Shown: positions 1 to 9,270, counted from the stretch's first letter. The stretch: 64,000 nt of DNA from MRBY01 sp943371005 (GCA_943371005.1 CALRTB020000006.1:1-64000), one strand, 5' to 3'. The notes: generated by a model from the letters alone, not told the origin. Numbers and translations are program-made.

Positions 1-377
1 CGTTGTTTGCCCATGCGTTTGGCGAGGAGGGCCTGGGCGATCGCATTATTGATCTTGTGGGCACCCGTGTGGTTGAGATCTTCCCGTTTTAGGTAAATTT
101 GGGGGCCAGAACCATCGGGGCGGGCATAGCGAGTCGTCAGTCGTTCTGCAAAATAAAGGGGACTGGGACGACCGACATAATCTTTTAAGAGCCCGGCCAA
201 TTCTGCTTGAAAAGCAGGATCATTACGATACTGGGCATAGGCTGCTTCTAATTCAGCCAGAGCGGGCATCAGGGTTTCAGGCACATACTTACCACCATAT
301 TTCCCAAAACGCCCAAAGGCATCGGGTTGATTGGGGTTAAAGGTTGTGTCTTGGGGAGAAATGGGAGAAATAGTCAC
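1..377 (-). CDS. trpB: Tryptophan synthase beta subunit, N-terminal part (runs off the window)
   Basis: TrpB condenses indole with L-serine to make tryptophan, using PLP. About 125 N-terminal residues are visible on the minus strand. They include the family segment FGRFGKYGGKYVPETLMPAL, then RPSPLYFAERL, and the PLP-lysine region LKREDLNHTGAHKINNA. The start is a GTG at 377 followed by TISPISPQ, which gives the usual short cyanobacterial leader. The C-terminal two thirds lie beyond position 1. The identification is firm; the exact start is less so because no strong Shine-Dalgarno is visible. Confidence 0.93.
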   Translation of the reverse strand, partial: MTISPISPQDTTFNPNQPDAFGRFGKYGGKYVPETLMPALAELEAAYAQYRNDPAFQAELAGLLKDYVGRPSPLYFAERLTTRYARPDGSGPQIYLKREDLNHTGAHKINNAIAQALLAKRMGKQ

Positions 378-466
378 GGTGTCTGTATCAGGTGAAATCA
401 ACTAGGTCTGGGTAAACTTTATTGTAACTTGATCAAACTCCTGCGCAGCTACTCTGGGCCTGGTTC

Positions 467-1639
467 CTAGGCTTGCTCCTTGGGGGAAGACCGCATCGGA
501 AAAGAAAAGTAAAAAGTAGAGCCCTCGCCGAAGGTCGACGTTACCCAAATCTCACCACCATAGCGGCGCACAATTTTTTTACAGACAGCGAGGCCAATGC
601 CAGTGCCTGAATATTGACTCTGGGAATGGAGGCGTTTAAAGGCGTAGAAAATTTGCTCAAAATAATCGGGTTCGATGCCAATGCCATTGTCGTGGCAGCT
701 AAAAACCCAGTGGCTATCGTTCTGGGCAGCACTAATTCGAATCTGGGGAGGCACCTCTTCCCGGCAATACTTGAGGGCATTTTCGATTAAATTTTGGAAA
801 ATTTGGCTGATTTGTAGGGGGTTTCCCTGGATGGTGGGCAAGGGATCAATGGTGAGTTTCGCGGTTTGTTGGGCGATCGCCGAACTGAGTCGATTACAAA
901 CCTGATGAACGATTAAATTACAATCTACGTCTACCGCCGTATTTTCTACTCGATCGACCCGCGAATAGGTTAAAAGATCTTCAATGAGCTGGGTCATCTG
1001 GCGCACGGAATCTTGGATCGCGTTGAGGTAGCTACTTCCTTTTTCATCAAAACAATTGCCGTAGCGCACCTGGAGCAGTTGAGACCAAGAGTAAATACTC
1101 GCTAAGGGTTGCTTCAAATCATGGGAGGCAATGTAAGCAAATTGTTCAAGCTCCTGGTTGGATTGTTCAAGTTTGAGTTGCATCACTTCGCGGGCCTTCA
1201 TTTCCTGGCGGAGCCGCTCGTTGGCTAACTTGAGGGCCTGTTGATTGCGCTTGCGTTCGATGGCGTAGAGAATTGAGCGGAGTAACGTCTCTTGGTCAAA
1301 GGCAATATTTTTTTTGATTAAATAATCCTGGGCGCCTTGGTGCACCGCTTCGAGGGCTAACTCGGCGTCATTGGTATTGGTCAGCACCACAATGGGAACG
1401 TCTGGGGCAATGCCCATTAACATCGGGAGGGAGCTTAGGCCTTGGCTATCAGGCAAGCTCAAATCTAGCAAAATTACGTCAAAGGCTTGGTCTTCAAGAC
1501 AGGCGATCGCCTTTTCGAGGTGGGCAAAATGCACAATGTTGCACTGCACCATCTCAATGTCTGCCAGTAGATCCCCCAACAATTCAGCTTCCGCCAAATT
1601 ATCTTCAATTAGCAGAATGCGCAGATCATCTAAGTGCAT
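467..1639 (-). CDS. Receiver-histidine kinase hybrid (REC + HisKA + HATPase)
   Basis: A 390-residue two-component protein with the receiver first. Residues 1-125 form a REC domain with acidic pocket E12-D13, phospho-acceptor D59 (in VILLDLSLPD), T87 and a lysine near 109. A helical linker leads to a HisKA domain with H-box IASHDLKQPL (H173). The HATPase follows with N-box NLIENALKY and G-boxes DNGIGIEP and GTGIGLAV. There is no membrane segment or PAS/GAF sensor, so it is a soluble kinase probably controlled by phosphorylation of its own REC domain. The H-box resembles the phytochrome-like kinase class. It is transcribed away from vipp1. Partner and signal are unknown. Confidence 0.9.
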   Translation of the reverse strand: MHLDDLRILLIEDNLAEAELLGDLLADIEMVQCNIVHFAHLEKAIACLEDQAFDVILLDLSLPDSQGLSSLPMLMGIAPDVPIVVLTNTNDAELALEAVHQGAQDYLIKKNIAFDQETLLRSILYAIERKRNQQALKLANERLRQEMKAREVMQLKLEQSNQELEQFAYIASHDLKQPLASIYSWSQLLQVRYGNCFDEKGSSYLNAIQDSVRQMTQLIEDLLTYSRVDRVENTAVDVDCNLIVHQVCNRLSSAIAQQTAKLTIDPLPTIQGNPLQISQIFQNLIENALKYCREEVPPQIRISAAQNDSHWVFSCHDNGIGIEPDYFEQIFYAFKRLHSQSQYSGTGIGLAVCKKIVRRYGGEIWVTSTFGEGSTFYFSFPMRSSPKEQA

Positions 1640-2179
1640 AGTTTAGTCGCGACGGTTAGGGAAGCTAGGCCAAGTTCACTTGCAATCTCGCTTTTACTCA
1701 CCCAAGGCTTTTCCCTTGAAAAGTGGCCGGTATTTGTCCGTTTACATCAAGATTTAGAAATCTATATTCCTGCGATTTACAACAGGTACTGCGTTTTTAC
1801 TAGGATGATTTTTCTATGAAAGTTACTATTTTACAAAAACCTGTTCGAGCTTCACGCCGTTTCTGGATATCGTTAATATTTTGTTTTTATTTTTTGCTAA
1901 TCTCAAAATAATACGAAAACCAGCCAAGATCGCAGTGTGGTCTTAAAAATTAAACTTGCATTGGTCGCCAACTACACTAAGGCGCAACTTCCATGGGGAA
2001 GAATAGCTCGGCCTTGGGGATTCACCCCAGACGAAGTTCTCAGTCAATGACCCAAGTGGTAGAAGCGATTACCATAGGAAACCAAAGGAGTGATTAAAAT
2101 GTAAAGGAGTATGCTTACCCCTTTGCCAGAGTAAGTCACAGTTTAAATTGCACTCAATCACGTATAGAGATAAAGCATC
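1640..2179. promoter_or_regulatory. Intergenic region with the vipp1 leader
   Basis: A 540-bp spacer between the divergent kinase and vipp1. It holds a possible 31-residue ORF (1816-1911, listed separately). A short G/C hairpin lies at 2015-2029 (TGGGG, five-base loop, CCCCA). Two Shine-Dalgarno-like AGGAG elements each precede a tiny reading frame: AGGAG at 2086 before ATG-TAA at 2099-2104, and AAGGAG at 2104 before a seven-codon frame at 2111-2134. No clear -35/-10 pair could be assigned. The long leader suggests post-transcriptional control of vipp1, which is inference. Confidence 0.4.
1816..1911 (+). CDS. Possible small single-span membrane protein, 31 aa
   Basis: An ATG frame of 31 codons ending in TAA. 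It has a basic N-terminus (KPVRASRR) followed by a hydrophobic stretch (FWISLIFCFYFLLI) long enough for one membrane span. AGGA lies about 10 bases upstream. Size and layout resemble small cyanobacterial membrane proteins, but I recognise no family and the region is AT-rich, so chance is a real alternative. Conservation in related strains would decide. Confidence 0.2.
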   Translation: MKVTILQKPVRASRRFWISLIFCFYFLLISK

Positions 2180-2983
2180 ATGGGATTTTTAGATCGTCTT
2201 GGTCGTGTTGTCAAAGCCAACCTCAATGATATGGTCAGTAAGGCCGAAGACCCCGAAAAAATATTGGAACAGGCCGTTGCCGATATGGGGGAAAGTTTGG
2301 TGCAATTACGCCAGTCGGTGGCCCGGGCGATCGCCGCCCAGAAAAAAACTGAGCAACAACTGATCAAAAACCAAACCGAAGCGACCACTTGGCAAAAGAA
2401 AGCAGAATTAGCCATCAAAAACGGTAGAGAAGATCTCGCCCGGGAAGCTCTGGTACGGAAAAAAACCTTTGCTGATACCGCAGCGGTGCTCCAACAGCAA
2501 CTGACCCAACAAAATGCCCAGGTGAAAACCCTTAAGGAAAACCTCCTTGCCCTAGAAAGCAAAATCCAAGAGGCCAAGACCAAAAAAGACATGCTCAAGG
2601 CCCGGGCTAATGCTGCGAAAGCGAATGCCCAACTCCAGAGCACCATGAACAACATCGACACCAGCAGTGCGATGAGTGCCTTCGAGCGGATGGAGGATAA
2701 AATTATGGAACTCGAAGCTCAATCTGAAGCGACCAATGTCTTGGGCAGTGCCAGCTTGGATCAAGAGTTTGCTCAACTCGAAGCCTCCAATTCCATTGAT
2801 GATGAGTTGGCGATGCTCAAAGCGGCTTCCCAGGAAGCTCCAGCCCTAGAAGCAGCCAAAATGGTGGATGAAATGGAAGAAGTCGCCGATACCCCCGTCG
2901 AAACCCCCGAACCAACGGATGCTGATTTCGCAGCAGTGGACGCAGAATTAGAAGCCCTACGCACCCAAATGAAAAATCTCTAG
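2180..2983 (+). CDS. vipp1: Vipp1 / PspA-IM30 family membrane-remodelling protein
   Basis: 267 residues. The N-terminal amphipathic helix and core (GFLDRLGRVVKANLNDMVSK, then AEDPEKILEQAV) are diagnostic of PspA/IM30. Long heptad-rich helices follow to about residue 190. A C-terminal extension of roughly 40 residues distinguishes Vipp1 from PspA. Vipp1 forms ESCRT-III-like rings and rods on the inner and thylakoid membranes and is needed for thylakoid biogenesis and membrane repair. It stands alone, preceded by a long leader and followed by a strong hairpin. The ATG at 2180 is chosen because the conserved family start GFLDRLG follows it directly. Confidence 0.95.
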   Translation: MGFLDRLGRVVKANLNDMVSKAEDPEKILEQAVADMGESLVQLRQSVARAIAAQKKTEQQLIKNQTEATTWQKKAELAIKNGREDLAREALVRKKTFADTAAVLQQQLTQQNAQVKTLKENLLALESKIQEAKTKKDMLKARANAAKANAQLQSTMNNIDTSSAMSAFERMEDKIMELEAQSEATNVLGSASLDQEFAQLEASNSIDDELAMLKAASQEAPALEAAKMVDEMEEVADTPVETPEPTDADFAAVDAELEALRTQMKNL

Positions 2984-3050
2984 GATCTGGCCCTCAGGAA
3001 GTATTTGCCCCGGTTCTTGAGTTTTTGAAACTTACAAGCATATTACTTAG

Positions 3051-3081
3051 CTGGGTAGCGGTTCTTAGAACTTCTACCCAG
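3051..3081 (+). terminator. Hairpin downstream of vipp1
   Basis: Eight-base arms CTGGGTAG (3051-3058) and CTACCCAG (3074-3081) enclose a nested GTTC/GAAC stem (3061-3071). No long T-run follows, so it may be a 3'-end stabiliser rather than a classical intrinsic terminator. Confidence 0.5.
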
Positions 3082-3195
3082 TTCGTGTTGTGGAGTTTTG
3101 TGGCTGTTCGTAAATCCATTGATCCAGCGATCGCCGAAAACTGTTAACGTAAGGAACTGTCTTTATTTTGTAAGTAATCAAGGAGTTCACCCCCT

Positions 3196-3522
3196 GTGAG
3201 TGGCAGCGTTTTGGAAATTACCGATTCCCAGTTTGAGCAGGAAGTCCTCAACGTCAATCAAGATATCTTGGTCTATTTTTGGGCTAGTTGGTGTGGGCCT
3301 TGTCGGTTAGTTTCGCCCTCAGTTAGTTGGGCCGCCCAGGAATATGGCGATCGCCTAAAAGTCGTCAAGCTCGAAGTAGACCCCAATCCAGAAGCCGTTG
3401 CCCAATGCCAAGTCGAGGGGGTACCTGCCCTGCGCTTTTTTAAGGCCCAGCAAGTTGTGGCGAGCCATGAAGGGGCAATCACGAAGCAGGGTCTCAAGGA
3501 TTTTGTTGAAGCCCAACTGTAA
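3196..3522 (+). CDS. Thioredoxin-like protein
   Basis: 108 residues with a thioredoxin fold and the intact redox motif ASWCGPCR near residue 32, plus the cis-proline segment EGVPALRFF. It is cytosolic, with no signal peptide. It would reduce target disulfides, using ferredoxin- or NADPH-thioredoxin reductase. The start is GTG at 3196 with AAGGAG about 12 bases upstream. It leads a probable operon, with the aminotransferase starting 27 bases later. The WCGPC motif and acidic N-terminal segment fit m-type or divergent cyanobacterial thioredoxins; the exact class is not certain. Confidence 0.9.
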   Translation: MSGSVLEITDSQFEQEVLNVNQDILVYFWASWCGPCRLVSPSVSWAAQEYGDRLKVVKLEVDPNPEAVAQCQVEGVPALRFFKAQQVVASHEGAITKQGLKDFVEAQL

Positions 3523-3549
3523 TATTTTTCAACGGTTTGATTTGCCCCT

Positions 3550-4728
3550 ATGCATTTTTCCCAGCGGTTATCACGGCTTTCGGCAAATGTGTTTGCAGAT
3601 ATGGACCGGGCCAAAGCCAAGGCGGTGGCAGCGGGTCGGAATTTAATCGATCTGTCCCTCGGTTCTTCTGATCTGCCCGCTTCACCGATCGCCATGGAAA
3701 CCATCGCCCAGGCGCTAACAGATCCCCAAACTCACGGGTATGTCCTCCATCGGAACACCCAGGCTTTTCGAGAGGCGATCGCCACTTGGTATACCGAGCG
3801 TTATGGGGTGGCAGTTGATCCCAATACCGAAGTCTTGGCGCTGATTGGTTCCCAGGAGGGAACAGCACACCTGCCCCTGGCCTTGCTCGATCCCGGTGAC
3901 TACGCCCTGCTCCCGGATCCGGGCTATCCTTCCTATGCGGGTGGGGTGGCGCTGGCGGGTGGCCAAAGCTACTTTATGCCCCTCACCGCCGAGCATCATT
4001 TTCTGCCGAAATTTACAGCGATTCCCCAGGACATTTTGGCGCAAAGTCGCTTGATGATTCTCAGTTATCCCCATAATCCCACCACGGCAACGGCAAGCCT
4101 TGAATTTTTCCAGGAAGCGGTGACTTTTTGTCAGGCTCACGATCTGGCGTTGATCCATGATTTTCCCTACAACGATATCTATTTTGCTGGGGAAACGGCA
4201 CCACCATCGGTATTACAGGCGGATCGAGAAAAAACCTGTAGCATTGAATTTTTTACCTTTTCGAAGTCCTTTAACATGGGGGGCTTTCGCATCGCCTTTG
4301 CGGTGGGAAATGCCCAACTGATCGCGGCCCTACGTCAAATTAAGGCGGTGGTTGATTTTAACCAATACCAAGGCATTCTCAGCGGGGCGATCGCCGCTCT
4401 GCAACGGGATCAAGCCACCGTAACGGAGAATGTGCGCGTTTACCAAACCCGTCGCGATGCCCTTGTCGAAGCCCTCAATGACCACGGTTGGTCTGTGCCC
4501 AAGCCTGGGGTGACTCTCTATGTGTGGGCCAAGTTGCCAGGGTCTTGGTCGGGGACTTCTTTGGAATTTTGTACCCAATTGGTCGCCCAAACGGGCATTG
4601 CCCTGTCGCCAGGATCAGGGTTTGGTAAAACAGGGGAAGGCTATGTCCGTTTTGCCCTCGTTCAGGAACCAGCGGTACTGCGGGAAGCCGTGCGCCGGAT
4701 CCAAACATTCCTTTCGCCACAACCATGA
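3550..4728 (+). CDS. Class I/II PLP-dependent aminotransferase (DapC/DapL-like)
   Basis: 392 residues, fold type I. The substrate loop LSLGSSDLPASP lies near the N-terminus. The motif SYPHNPTTA and the PLP lysine in FTFSKSFNMGGFRIAF are present, followed by the C-terminal substrate arginine region GEGYVRFALV. It is closest in feel to the cyanobacterial proteins annotated as succinyl- or LL-diaminopimelate aminotransferase, but true DapL is longer and the substrate cannot be read from sequence. The next gene overlaps it by 4 bases (ATGA at 4725-4728), so translation is probably coupled. Confidence 0.88.
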   Translation: MHFSQRLSRLSANVFADMDRAKAKAVAAGRNLIDLSLGSSDLPASPIAMETIAQALTDPQTHGYVLHRNTQAFREAIATWYTERYGVAVDPNTEVLALIGSQEGTAHLPLALLDPGDYALLPDPGYPSYAGGVALAGGQSYFMPLTAEHHFLPKFTAIPQDILAQSRLMILSYPHNPTTATASLEFFQEAVTFCQAHDLALIHDFPYNDIYFAGETAPPSVLQADREKTCSIEFFTFSKSFNMGGFRIAFAVGNAQLIAALRQIKAVVDFNQYQGILSGAIAALQRDQATVTENVRVYQTRRDALVEALNDHGWSVPKPGVTLYVWAKLPGSWSGTSLEFCTQLVAQTGIALSPGSGFGKTGEGYVRFALVQEPAVLREAVRRIQTFLSPQP

Positions 4729-7427
4729 CATTGACGCAGGTCTGGGGTTGTCTACTCACTTTTACTTTAATCCCAACCCTCGGTGCAGTTTGTATTTTGC
4801 CCTGGGGCGATCGCCATCCCTCTAGGCAACTGTTGGGAGATTGTCTCCTGGGGATAATTGTGGTGCTCTTCACCCGGTATTTTTTCCCGTACCAATCCCC
4901 CTGGGAACTCATCAGTCTTTTAGCTTTTATGATGGGCCGCTATTGGCGCACCCAAGATCTGGCTTTTGCGGCGGTGTGGGGGGGCTTGTTACTCCATGAT
5001 TGGCAGATTACGCCCATTGTCAGTTTTATTGGCTTGGTGGGCTTGACGGTATTTCGGCAAATTCGCCTGGGGATCTGGGCCGTTTTGACTTTGATTTTTG
5101 TGGCTCTCACGATCCGCCACGGTGCGGTGCCGGGCTATTGGGTCGCGGCGATCGCCCTGGGGGGACTCCTGGGCTGGTTAAGTCAACAGACAACAAATAG
5201 TCGGCAAGTTTGGCAAATTTTTCGGCCTGAATCCGGCTTTCTCTCCCTCGATCAGCGCCTCAGTAGCCCCCAAGTGGGCCAGGATGCGGCGACCCTCAGC
5301 CAATTGAAATATTTGGGTTATCCCGTTTTGCCGGGGTGGGTGCTCAAACCAGGGGATGATTTTAAACGACTGGTTGATTTACTCAAGCCCAGTGGCGATC
5401 GCCCCTATATGGTGCGTCTCTCTAGCGAAAAAGTCCCCTCCTCTTTCCAGATTCCCACGGAACAACTCACCAGCCCAGAAGCTTTGGAAGTTGCCTTGGT
5501 GAATGGCTTTAGTCAAACGGCAGTGGGGAAACAAGCCCTGCTGGTGCAGGCCCAACCGTCCGTGCAATGGTCTGGCATTACCTACAGTCGCCCGCCGCTC
5601 CCCTACAAGCGCCAGGATCCACTCACGGAAGTTGTCCGGGATTTTATTACGCCGCTTGTGATTGGAGAAGGCCAATTTTTGCTGTACTACGGTCTGGATT
5701 CACCCCAGCCCCTTGGTGGGAAACCCTATGTCAACCATCCTCCCCTAGATATTTTGCAGGAAGTGGCCCACCTCAGCCGTCAGTTGGAACATCAACAGGG
5801 GAGTCCCCAGGCCCTGGAATGGTGTTTTACGGGCCAGGATATTTGGATTTTGCGGGTGCGGCCCATCTATCATCTCCATCCGGTCTGGACGAGGGAAGAA
5901 ATTGCGAGCCATTTCCCCAAACCATTGTCGCCTTTGAGCGCCTCCCTATTAGAAGTCACGGCACCAAGGGCGATCGCCAGTATCTACGATGCCCTGTGGG
6001 AAGGGCGCGAAAATCTTCAGAACATCGCGTTAATATCCCACCATCGGGGCTATAGCTATCTCAATCGCAGCTTTTGGGAGCGGGTTTGTCGCCGAGAAAA
6101 TTTTGAATTTAGCGACCTACAATCCCGGCTGGGCTGTCTGCTGTTTGGTCTGCGCCATCCTTTGTTCTGTTACCGCTATTTACGCTGGGATTGGCAATGG
6201 TACCCAGAGTTTCAGCAGGAAGCGGATCGCCTTTGTTACCCCCTGCTAAAAACGATCAAAATGATCAGCCGCAATGATCTTTCGACCCTCAGCCTGGCGG
6301 ACTTGGTGCAGAATGTCGAGCAAATTACAGAGATTCTGGAACTCCTGCTCGGCTATTGGCTCCGGGGCGAAGTGATCCTCTGGCGGCGACGCTTGACCAC
6401 GGGACTGTCTCATTTTTTGCCGCCGCTCCCCCCCAAATTTCAAACCCTCAATCAATTGGCCGTGGATATCCGGGGCACCCTCCGTACCACAGGGGGATCG
6501 CGCCAGGGGGACGTTGAGCCGTTTACACGGGCGGCCTTATTTGCCCAACTCGCAGAACTGCCCGATGGCGAGCATCTGTTTGGTCGCTTAGATCAGTGGC
6601 TTAAGGAGCATGGAGACGGGGCAGACTTCCCTTGGGAATTGGCCCAGCGCCGTTGGCGAGAAGATTCGGGGATGATTCGCCAGCGGTTGACGGATTTAGT
6701 GAATCAGCCGCGCACCGCCATTTCTCCCCCTGACCTGAGTTCAGCCCAACGTCAACTACAGCAGATTTACCGACAGCAGGAAGCGGTAACGGGTCTCTGT
6801 GAAACCTTTTTAGCCCAATTGCGGTGGCATTTGTTGGCGATCGCCCAGATTTGGCAAAACCAAGGCTATTTAGAACAGCCCCAGGATATTTTTTGGCTCA
6901 AGCTCCCGGAGGTAAAAGCCCTGATCAATGCGCCCCAATCCCAGGAGTTCTCCCGCCTCCAGCTCAAAATTCAATATCGGCGATCGCAAATGAGTTTGAA
7001 CCAAGAGCAGGGGCCTCCCCCAGAGATTATCTATGGTCAACTCACCACGAAAGAAGATGTCTCTAGCAGTTGTTTTTTGCAAAAACTCCAGGGGCAAGCG
7101 GTAAGTAGTGGTTCAGTCATTGGCCGTGTCCATCGCTATCTGCCGGGGGAAAGGGTTTCGTCCTGGAGTCCCAACGATATTTTGGTGACCACCTATATTG
7201 ATGAACATTTCCTGGAGCGTCTCCGGGAGGTGAGTGGCATTATCACAACCCAGGGGGGAATGCTGTCCCAGGGAGCGAGTTTGGCCCGTCTACACCAAAT
7301 TCCGATGGTCGCCAATGTCACCATGGCCCTTGAGCTGCTCCAACCGGGTCAATGGGTCCGCCTCGATGGTCGCCTCGGTCAGGTGGAACTTTTAGATCCA
7401 GAAGCCCTGTCTACGGATGCGAATTAG
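4725..7427 (+). CDS. Membrane-headed PEP-synthase-like protein lacking the phospho-carrier His
   Basis: 900 residues in three parts. Residues 1-155 contain about five or six hydrophobic spans, weakly reminiscent of PlsY acyltransferases but without their GGKG signature. Residues 160-400 resemble the PPDK/PEP-synthase N-terminal ATP domain: LKYLGYPVLPGWVLKP matches the family's G-x-PVPPGF region, and IWILRVRPI matches the domain end. Residues about 795-890 are a PEP-utiliser mobile domain. The loop that carries the phospho-histidine in real PEP synthases (GGRTCHAA in the ppsA gene of this window) reads GGMLSQGA, so the His is Gln. It is probably not a PEP synthase and may be a regulatory or repurposed membrane enzyme. 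It is coupled to the upstream aminotransferase. Confidence 0.75.
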   Translation: MTLTQVWGCLLTFTLIPTLGAVCILPWGDRHPSRQLLGDCLLGIIVVLFTRYFFPYQSPWELISLLAFMMGRYWRTQDLAFAAVWGGLLLHDWQITPIVSFIGLVGLTVFRQIRLGIWAVLTLIFVALTIRHGAVPGYWVAAIALGGLLGWLSQQTTNSRQVWQIFRPESGFLSLDQRLSSPQVGQDAATLSQLKYLGYPVLPGWVLKPGDDFKRLVDLLKPSGDRPYMVRLSSEKVPSSFQIPTEQLTSPEALEVALVNGFSQTAVGKQALLVQAQPSVQWSGITYSRPPLPYKRQDPLTEVVRDFITPLVIGEGQFLLYYGLDSPQPLGGKPYVNHPPLDILQEVAHLSRQLEHQQGSPQALEWCFTGQDIWILRVRPIYHLHPVWTREEIASHFPKPLSPLSASLLEVTAPRAIASIYDALWEGRENLQNIALISHHRGYSYLNRSFWERVCRRENFEFSDLQSRLGCLLFGLRHPLFCYRYLRWDWQWYPEFQQEADRLCYPLLKTIKMISRNDLSTLSLADLVQNVEQITEILELLLGYWLRGEVILWRRRLTTGLSHFLPPLPPKFQTLNQLAVDIRGTLRTTGGSRQGDVEPFTRAALFAQLAELPDGEHLFGRLDQWLKEHGDGADFPWELAQRRWREDSGMIRQRLTDLVNQPRTAISPPDLSSAQRQLQQIYRQQEAVTGLCETFLAQLRWHLLAIAQIWQNQGYLEQPQDIFWLKLPEVKALINAPQSQEFSRLQLKIQYRRSQMSLNQEQGPPPEIIYGQLTTKEDVSSSCFLQKLQGQAVSSGSVIGRVHRYLPGERVSSWSPNDILVTTYIDEHFLERLREVSGIITTQGGMLSQGASLARLHQIPMVANVTMALELLQPGQWVRLDGRLGQVELLDPEALSTDAN

Positions 7428-7488
7428 TTGCCCGCTCGGCAGGTTACAATCGCTGAAGTTTTTTTACTTAACATCCTTCAATTCGCCC

Positions 7489-9270
7489 ATGTCGCCCCTT
7501 GATTCTGTTCGTCGTTGGTACCAAAGCTATGAGAAATTCCCGAAAACCACGGGGATCATCTCGGCGATCGCCTTGGGTCTCCTGGGGGGACTCGCTTTTT
7601 TTTGGCATCTCGGGGCGGTAGGTCTCGTGGATGAAACGGAGCCGATGTTTGCGGATGCTGCCCGCCGGATGTTGGCCACCGGGGACTGGATTACCCCCTA
7701 TTACAACGATGCCACCCGCTTTGATAAGCCGCCTTTGGTGTATTGGCTGATGGCGATCGCCTACAAAATTGTTGGAGTAAATGCCTGGGGGGCCAGGTTG
7801 CCCTCTGCCTTTGCCGCCCTTGGTTTAATGGCCTTGGTTTTTCTGCTGTTGCGGAAATTTGGTTTTGCCACAACAACGGCGGCCCACAGTCCTGAAGCTC
7901 CGAATACCCAACGCAAACTCTGGTTGGCGGCTTGGATCGGCAGTAGTTTAATTGCTCTAAACCTACAAACTATTGTCTGGGCTCGGCAGGGGGTCTCCGA
8001 TATGCTCCTTAATGGCTGCTTTAGTGGGGGCTTGATTTGTTTTTTCTATGGCTATGGTGGTGGCGGGCAACCGATCAACCGCTGGTTCCCCAATGGCTGG
8101 TACATTGCTGCTTACGCTTTATTTGCCTGTGCGGTCTTGACCAAGGGGCCGGTGGGAATCGTGGTGCCAGGACTCGTGATCATGCTTTTTTTGCTTTATC
8201 TCGGTAAGTTTCGCGAGGTACTGCTGGGGGAAGCTAAACCTTTAACTGGGGCTTTGATTTTCACGGCGATCGCCTTGCCTTGGTTCGTCCTAGTGACGCT
8301 CCGCAATGGCCAAGCGTACATTGATAGTTTTTTTGGCTACCACAATTTTGATCGGTTCACGGGGGTAGTCAATGGCCATGATGCCCCCTGGTATTTTTAC
8401 TTTCCGGTGGTGTTGGTGGGCTTTTTGCCTTGGTCTGTATATCTACCAGCGGCGATCGCCCGCCTCAAGTTACATCGTCCGGCCCACTGGCGTCAGGAAG
8501 CGCGATCAGCCCACCTTGCGGTCTTTGCGAGTATTTGGTTTGGGGTGATTTTTGGCTTCTTTACCATCGCCGTCACCAAATTACCGAGTTACACGATTCC
8601 CCTCTTGCCCGCTGCCGCGATCTTAGTGGCATTATTTCTCAGCCATGTCATCGAAACGCCCCGGCAACCCTCGGCAGGATTTCGTTGGAGTGCGATCGCC
8701 AATGTGGGACTATTGTTGATCCTCAGCGGCTTTATGGTCTACAGCCCCCAAGTTATTGGCTATGATCCTGCGGCCCCTGATCTGGCGACGACCTATGCCC
8801 AATCCAATCTCGCTTGGTGGGGTTTTGGCATTTGGCTCCTGGGGGCGATTGTGCTGTCGATCTGTGTGTGGCGATCGCGCTTGGGGATTTGGCTTGCCAA
8901 CGGAGCGATTATGGTGGCGTTTATTGTTCTTGTGCTGCTCCCCGCCGGTACTTTGTTGGATCAAGCTCGCCAAGCCAGCCTCCGGGAGATTGCCGAGACC
9001 ATTACAGCCCAGCAGCGACCCGAGGAAACAGTGATGATGGTGGGTTTTGAAAAGCCGAGCCTAGTCTTCTACACAGGTCAGGATATTCTTTTTATTGACG
9101 ATGACAAAGAAGAAGAACTCGCCGCCATTAATCGCACCTTAACCCAGGCCAATCCTTCCTTCCTACTGGTGGTGCGTACATCCACTCGCCCAGAACTTCC
9201 CCTGGGGGACAAGACCCTTGATCTCCTCCTGGAAAGATCTCCCTACGAACTGTTACGGGTACAGGAATAA
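7489..9270 (+). CDS. GT39/ArnT-like membrane glycosyltransferase
   Basis: 593 residues with roughly eleven hydrophobic spans. The first extracytoplasmic loop has the GT-C catalytic acidic motif DETEP (VDETEPMFADAARRML), then the family sequence FDKPPLVYWLMAIAYKI. Such proteins move a sugar from a polyprenyl-phosphate carrier to lipid, protein or glycan on the outer face of the inner membrane. The ATG at 7489 is preferred. An in-frame ATG 24 codons upstream lies inside the tail of the preceding gene and would add an unconserved extension. The acceptor is unknown. Confidence 0.88.
   Translation: MSPLDSVRRWYQSYEKFPKTTGIISAIALGLLGGLAFFWHLGAVGLVDETEPMFADAARRMLATGDWITPYYNDATRFDKPPLVYWLMAIAYKIVGVNAWGARLPSAFAALGLMALVFLLLRKFGFATTTAAHSPEAPNTQRKLWLAAWIGSSLIALNLQTIVWARQGVSDMLLNGCFSGGLICFFYGYGGGGQPINRWFPNGWYIAAYALFACAVLTKGPVGIVVPGLVIMLFLLYLGKFREVLLGEAKPLTGALIFTAIALPWFVLVTLRNGQAYIDSFFGYHNFDRFTGVVNGHDAPWYFYFPVVLVGFLPWSVYLPAAIARLKLHRPAHWRQEARSAHLAVFASIWFGVIFGFFTIAVTKLPSYTIPLLPAAAILVALFLSHVIETPRQPSAGFRWSAIANVGLLLILSGFMVYSPQVIGYDPAAPDLATTYAQSNLAWWGFGIWLLGAIVLSICVWRSRLGIWLANGAIMVAFIVLVLLPAGTLLDQARQASLREIAETITAQQRPEETVMMVGFEKPSLVFYTGQDILFIDDDKEEELAAINRTLTQANPSFLLVVRTSTRPELPLGDKTLDLLLERSPYELLRVQE

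Noticed and set aside
2158..2661. A 167-codon open frame antisense to vipp1
   Set aside because: Low-complexity Ala/Ser/Phe-rich translation that mirrors the vipp1 coiled coil; no ribosome-binding site.
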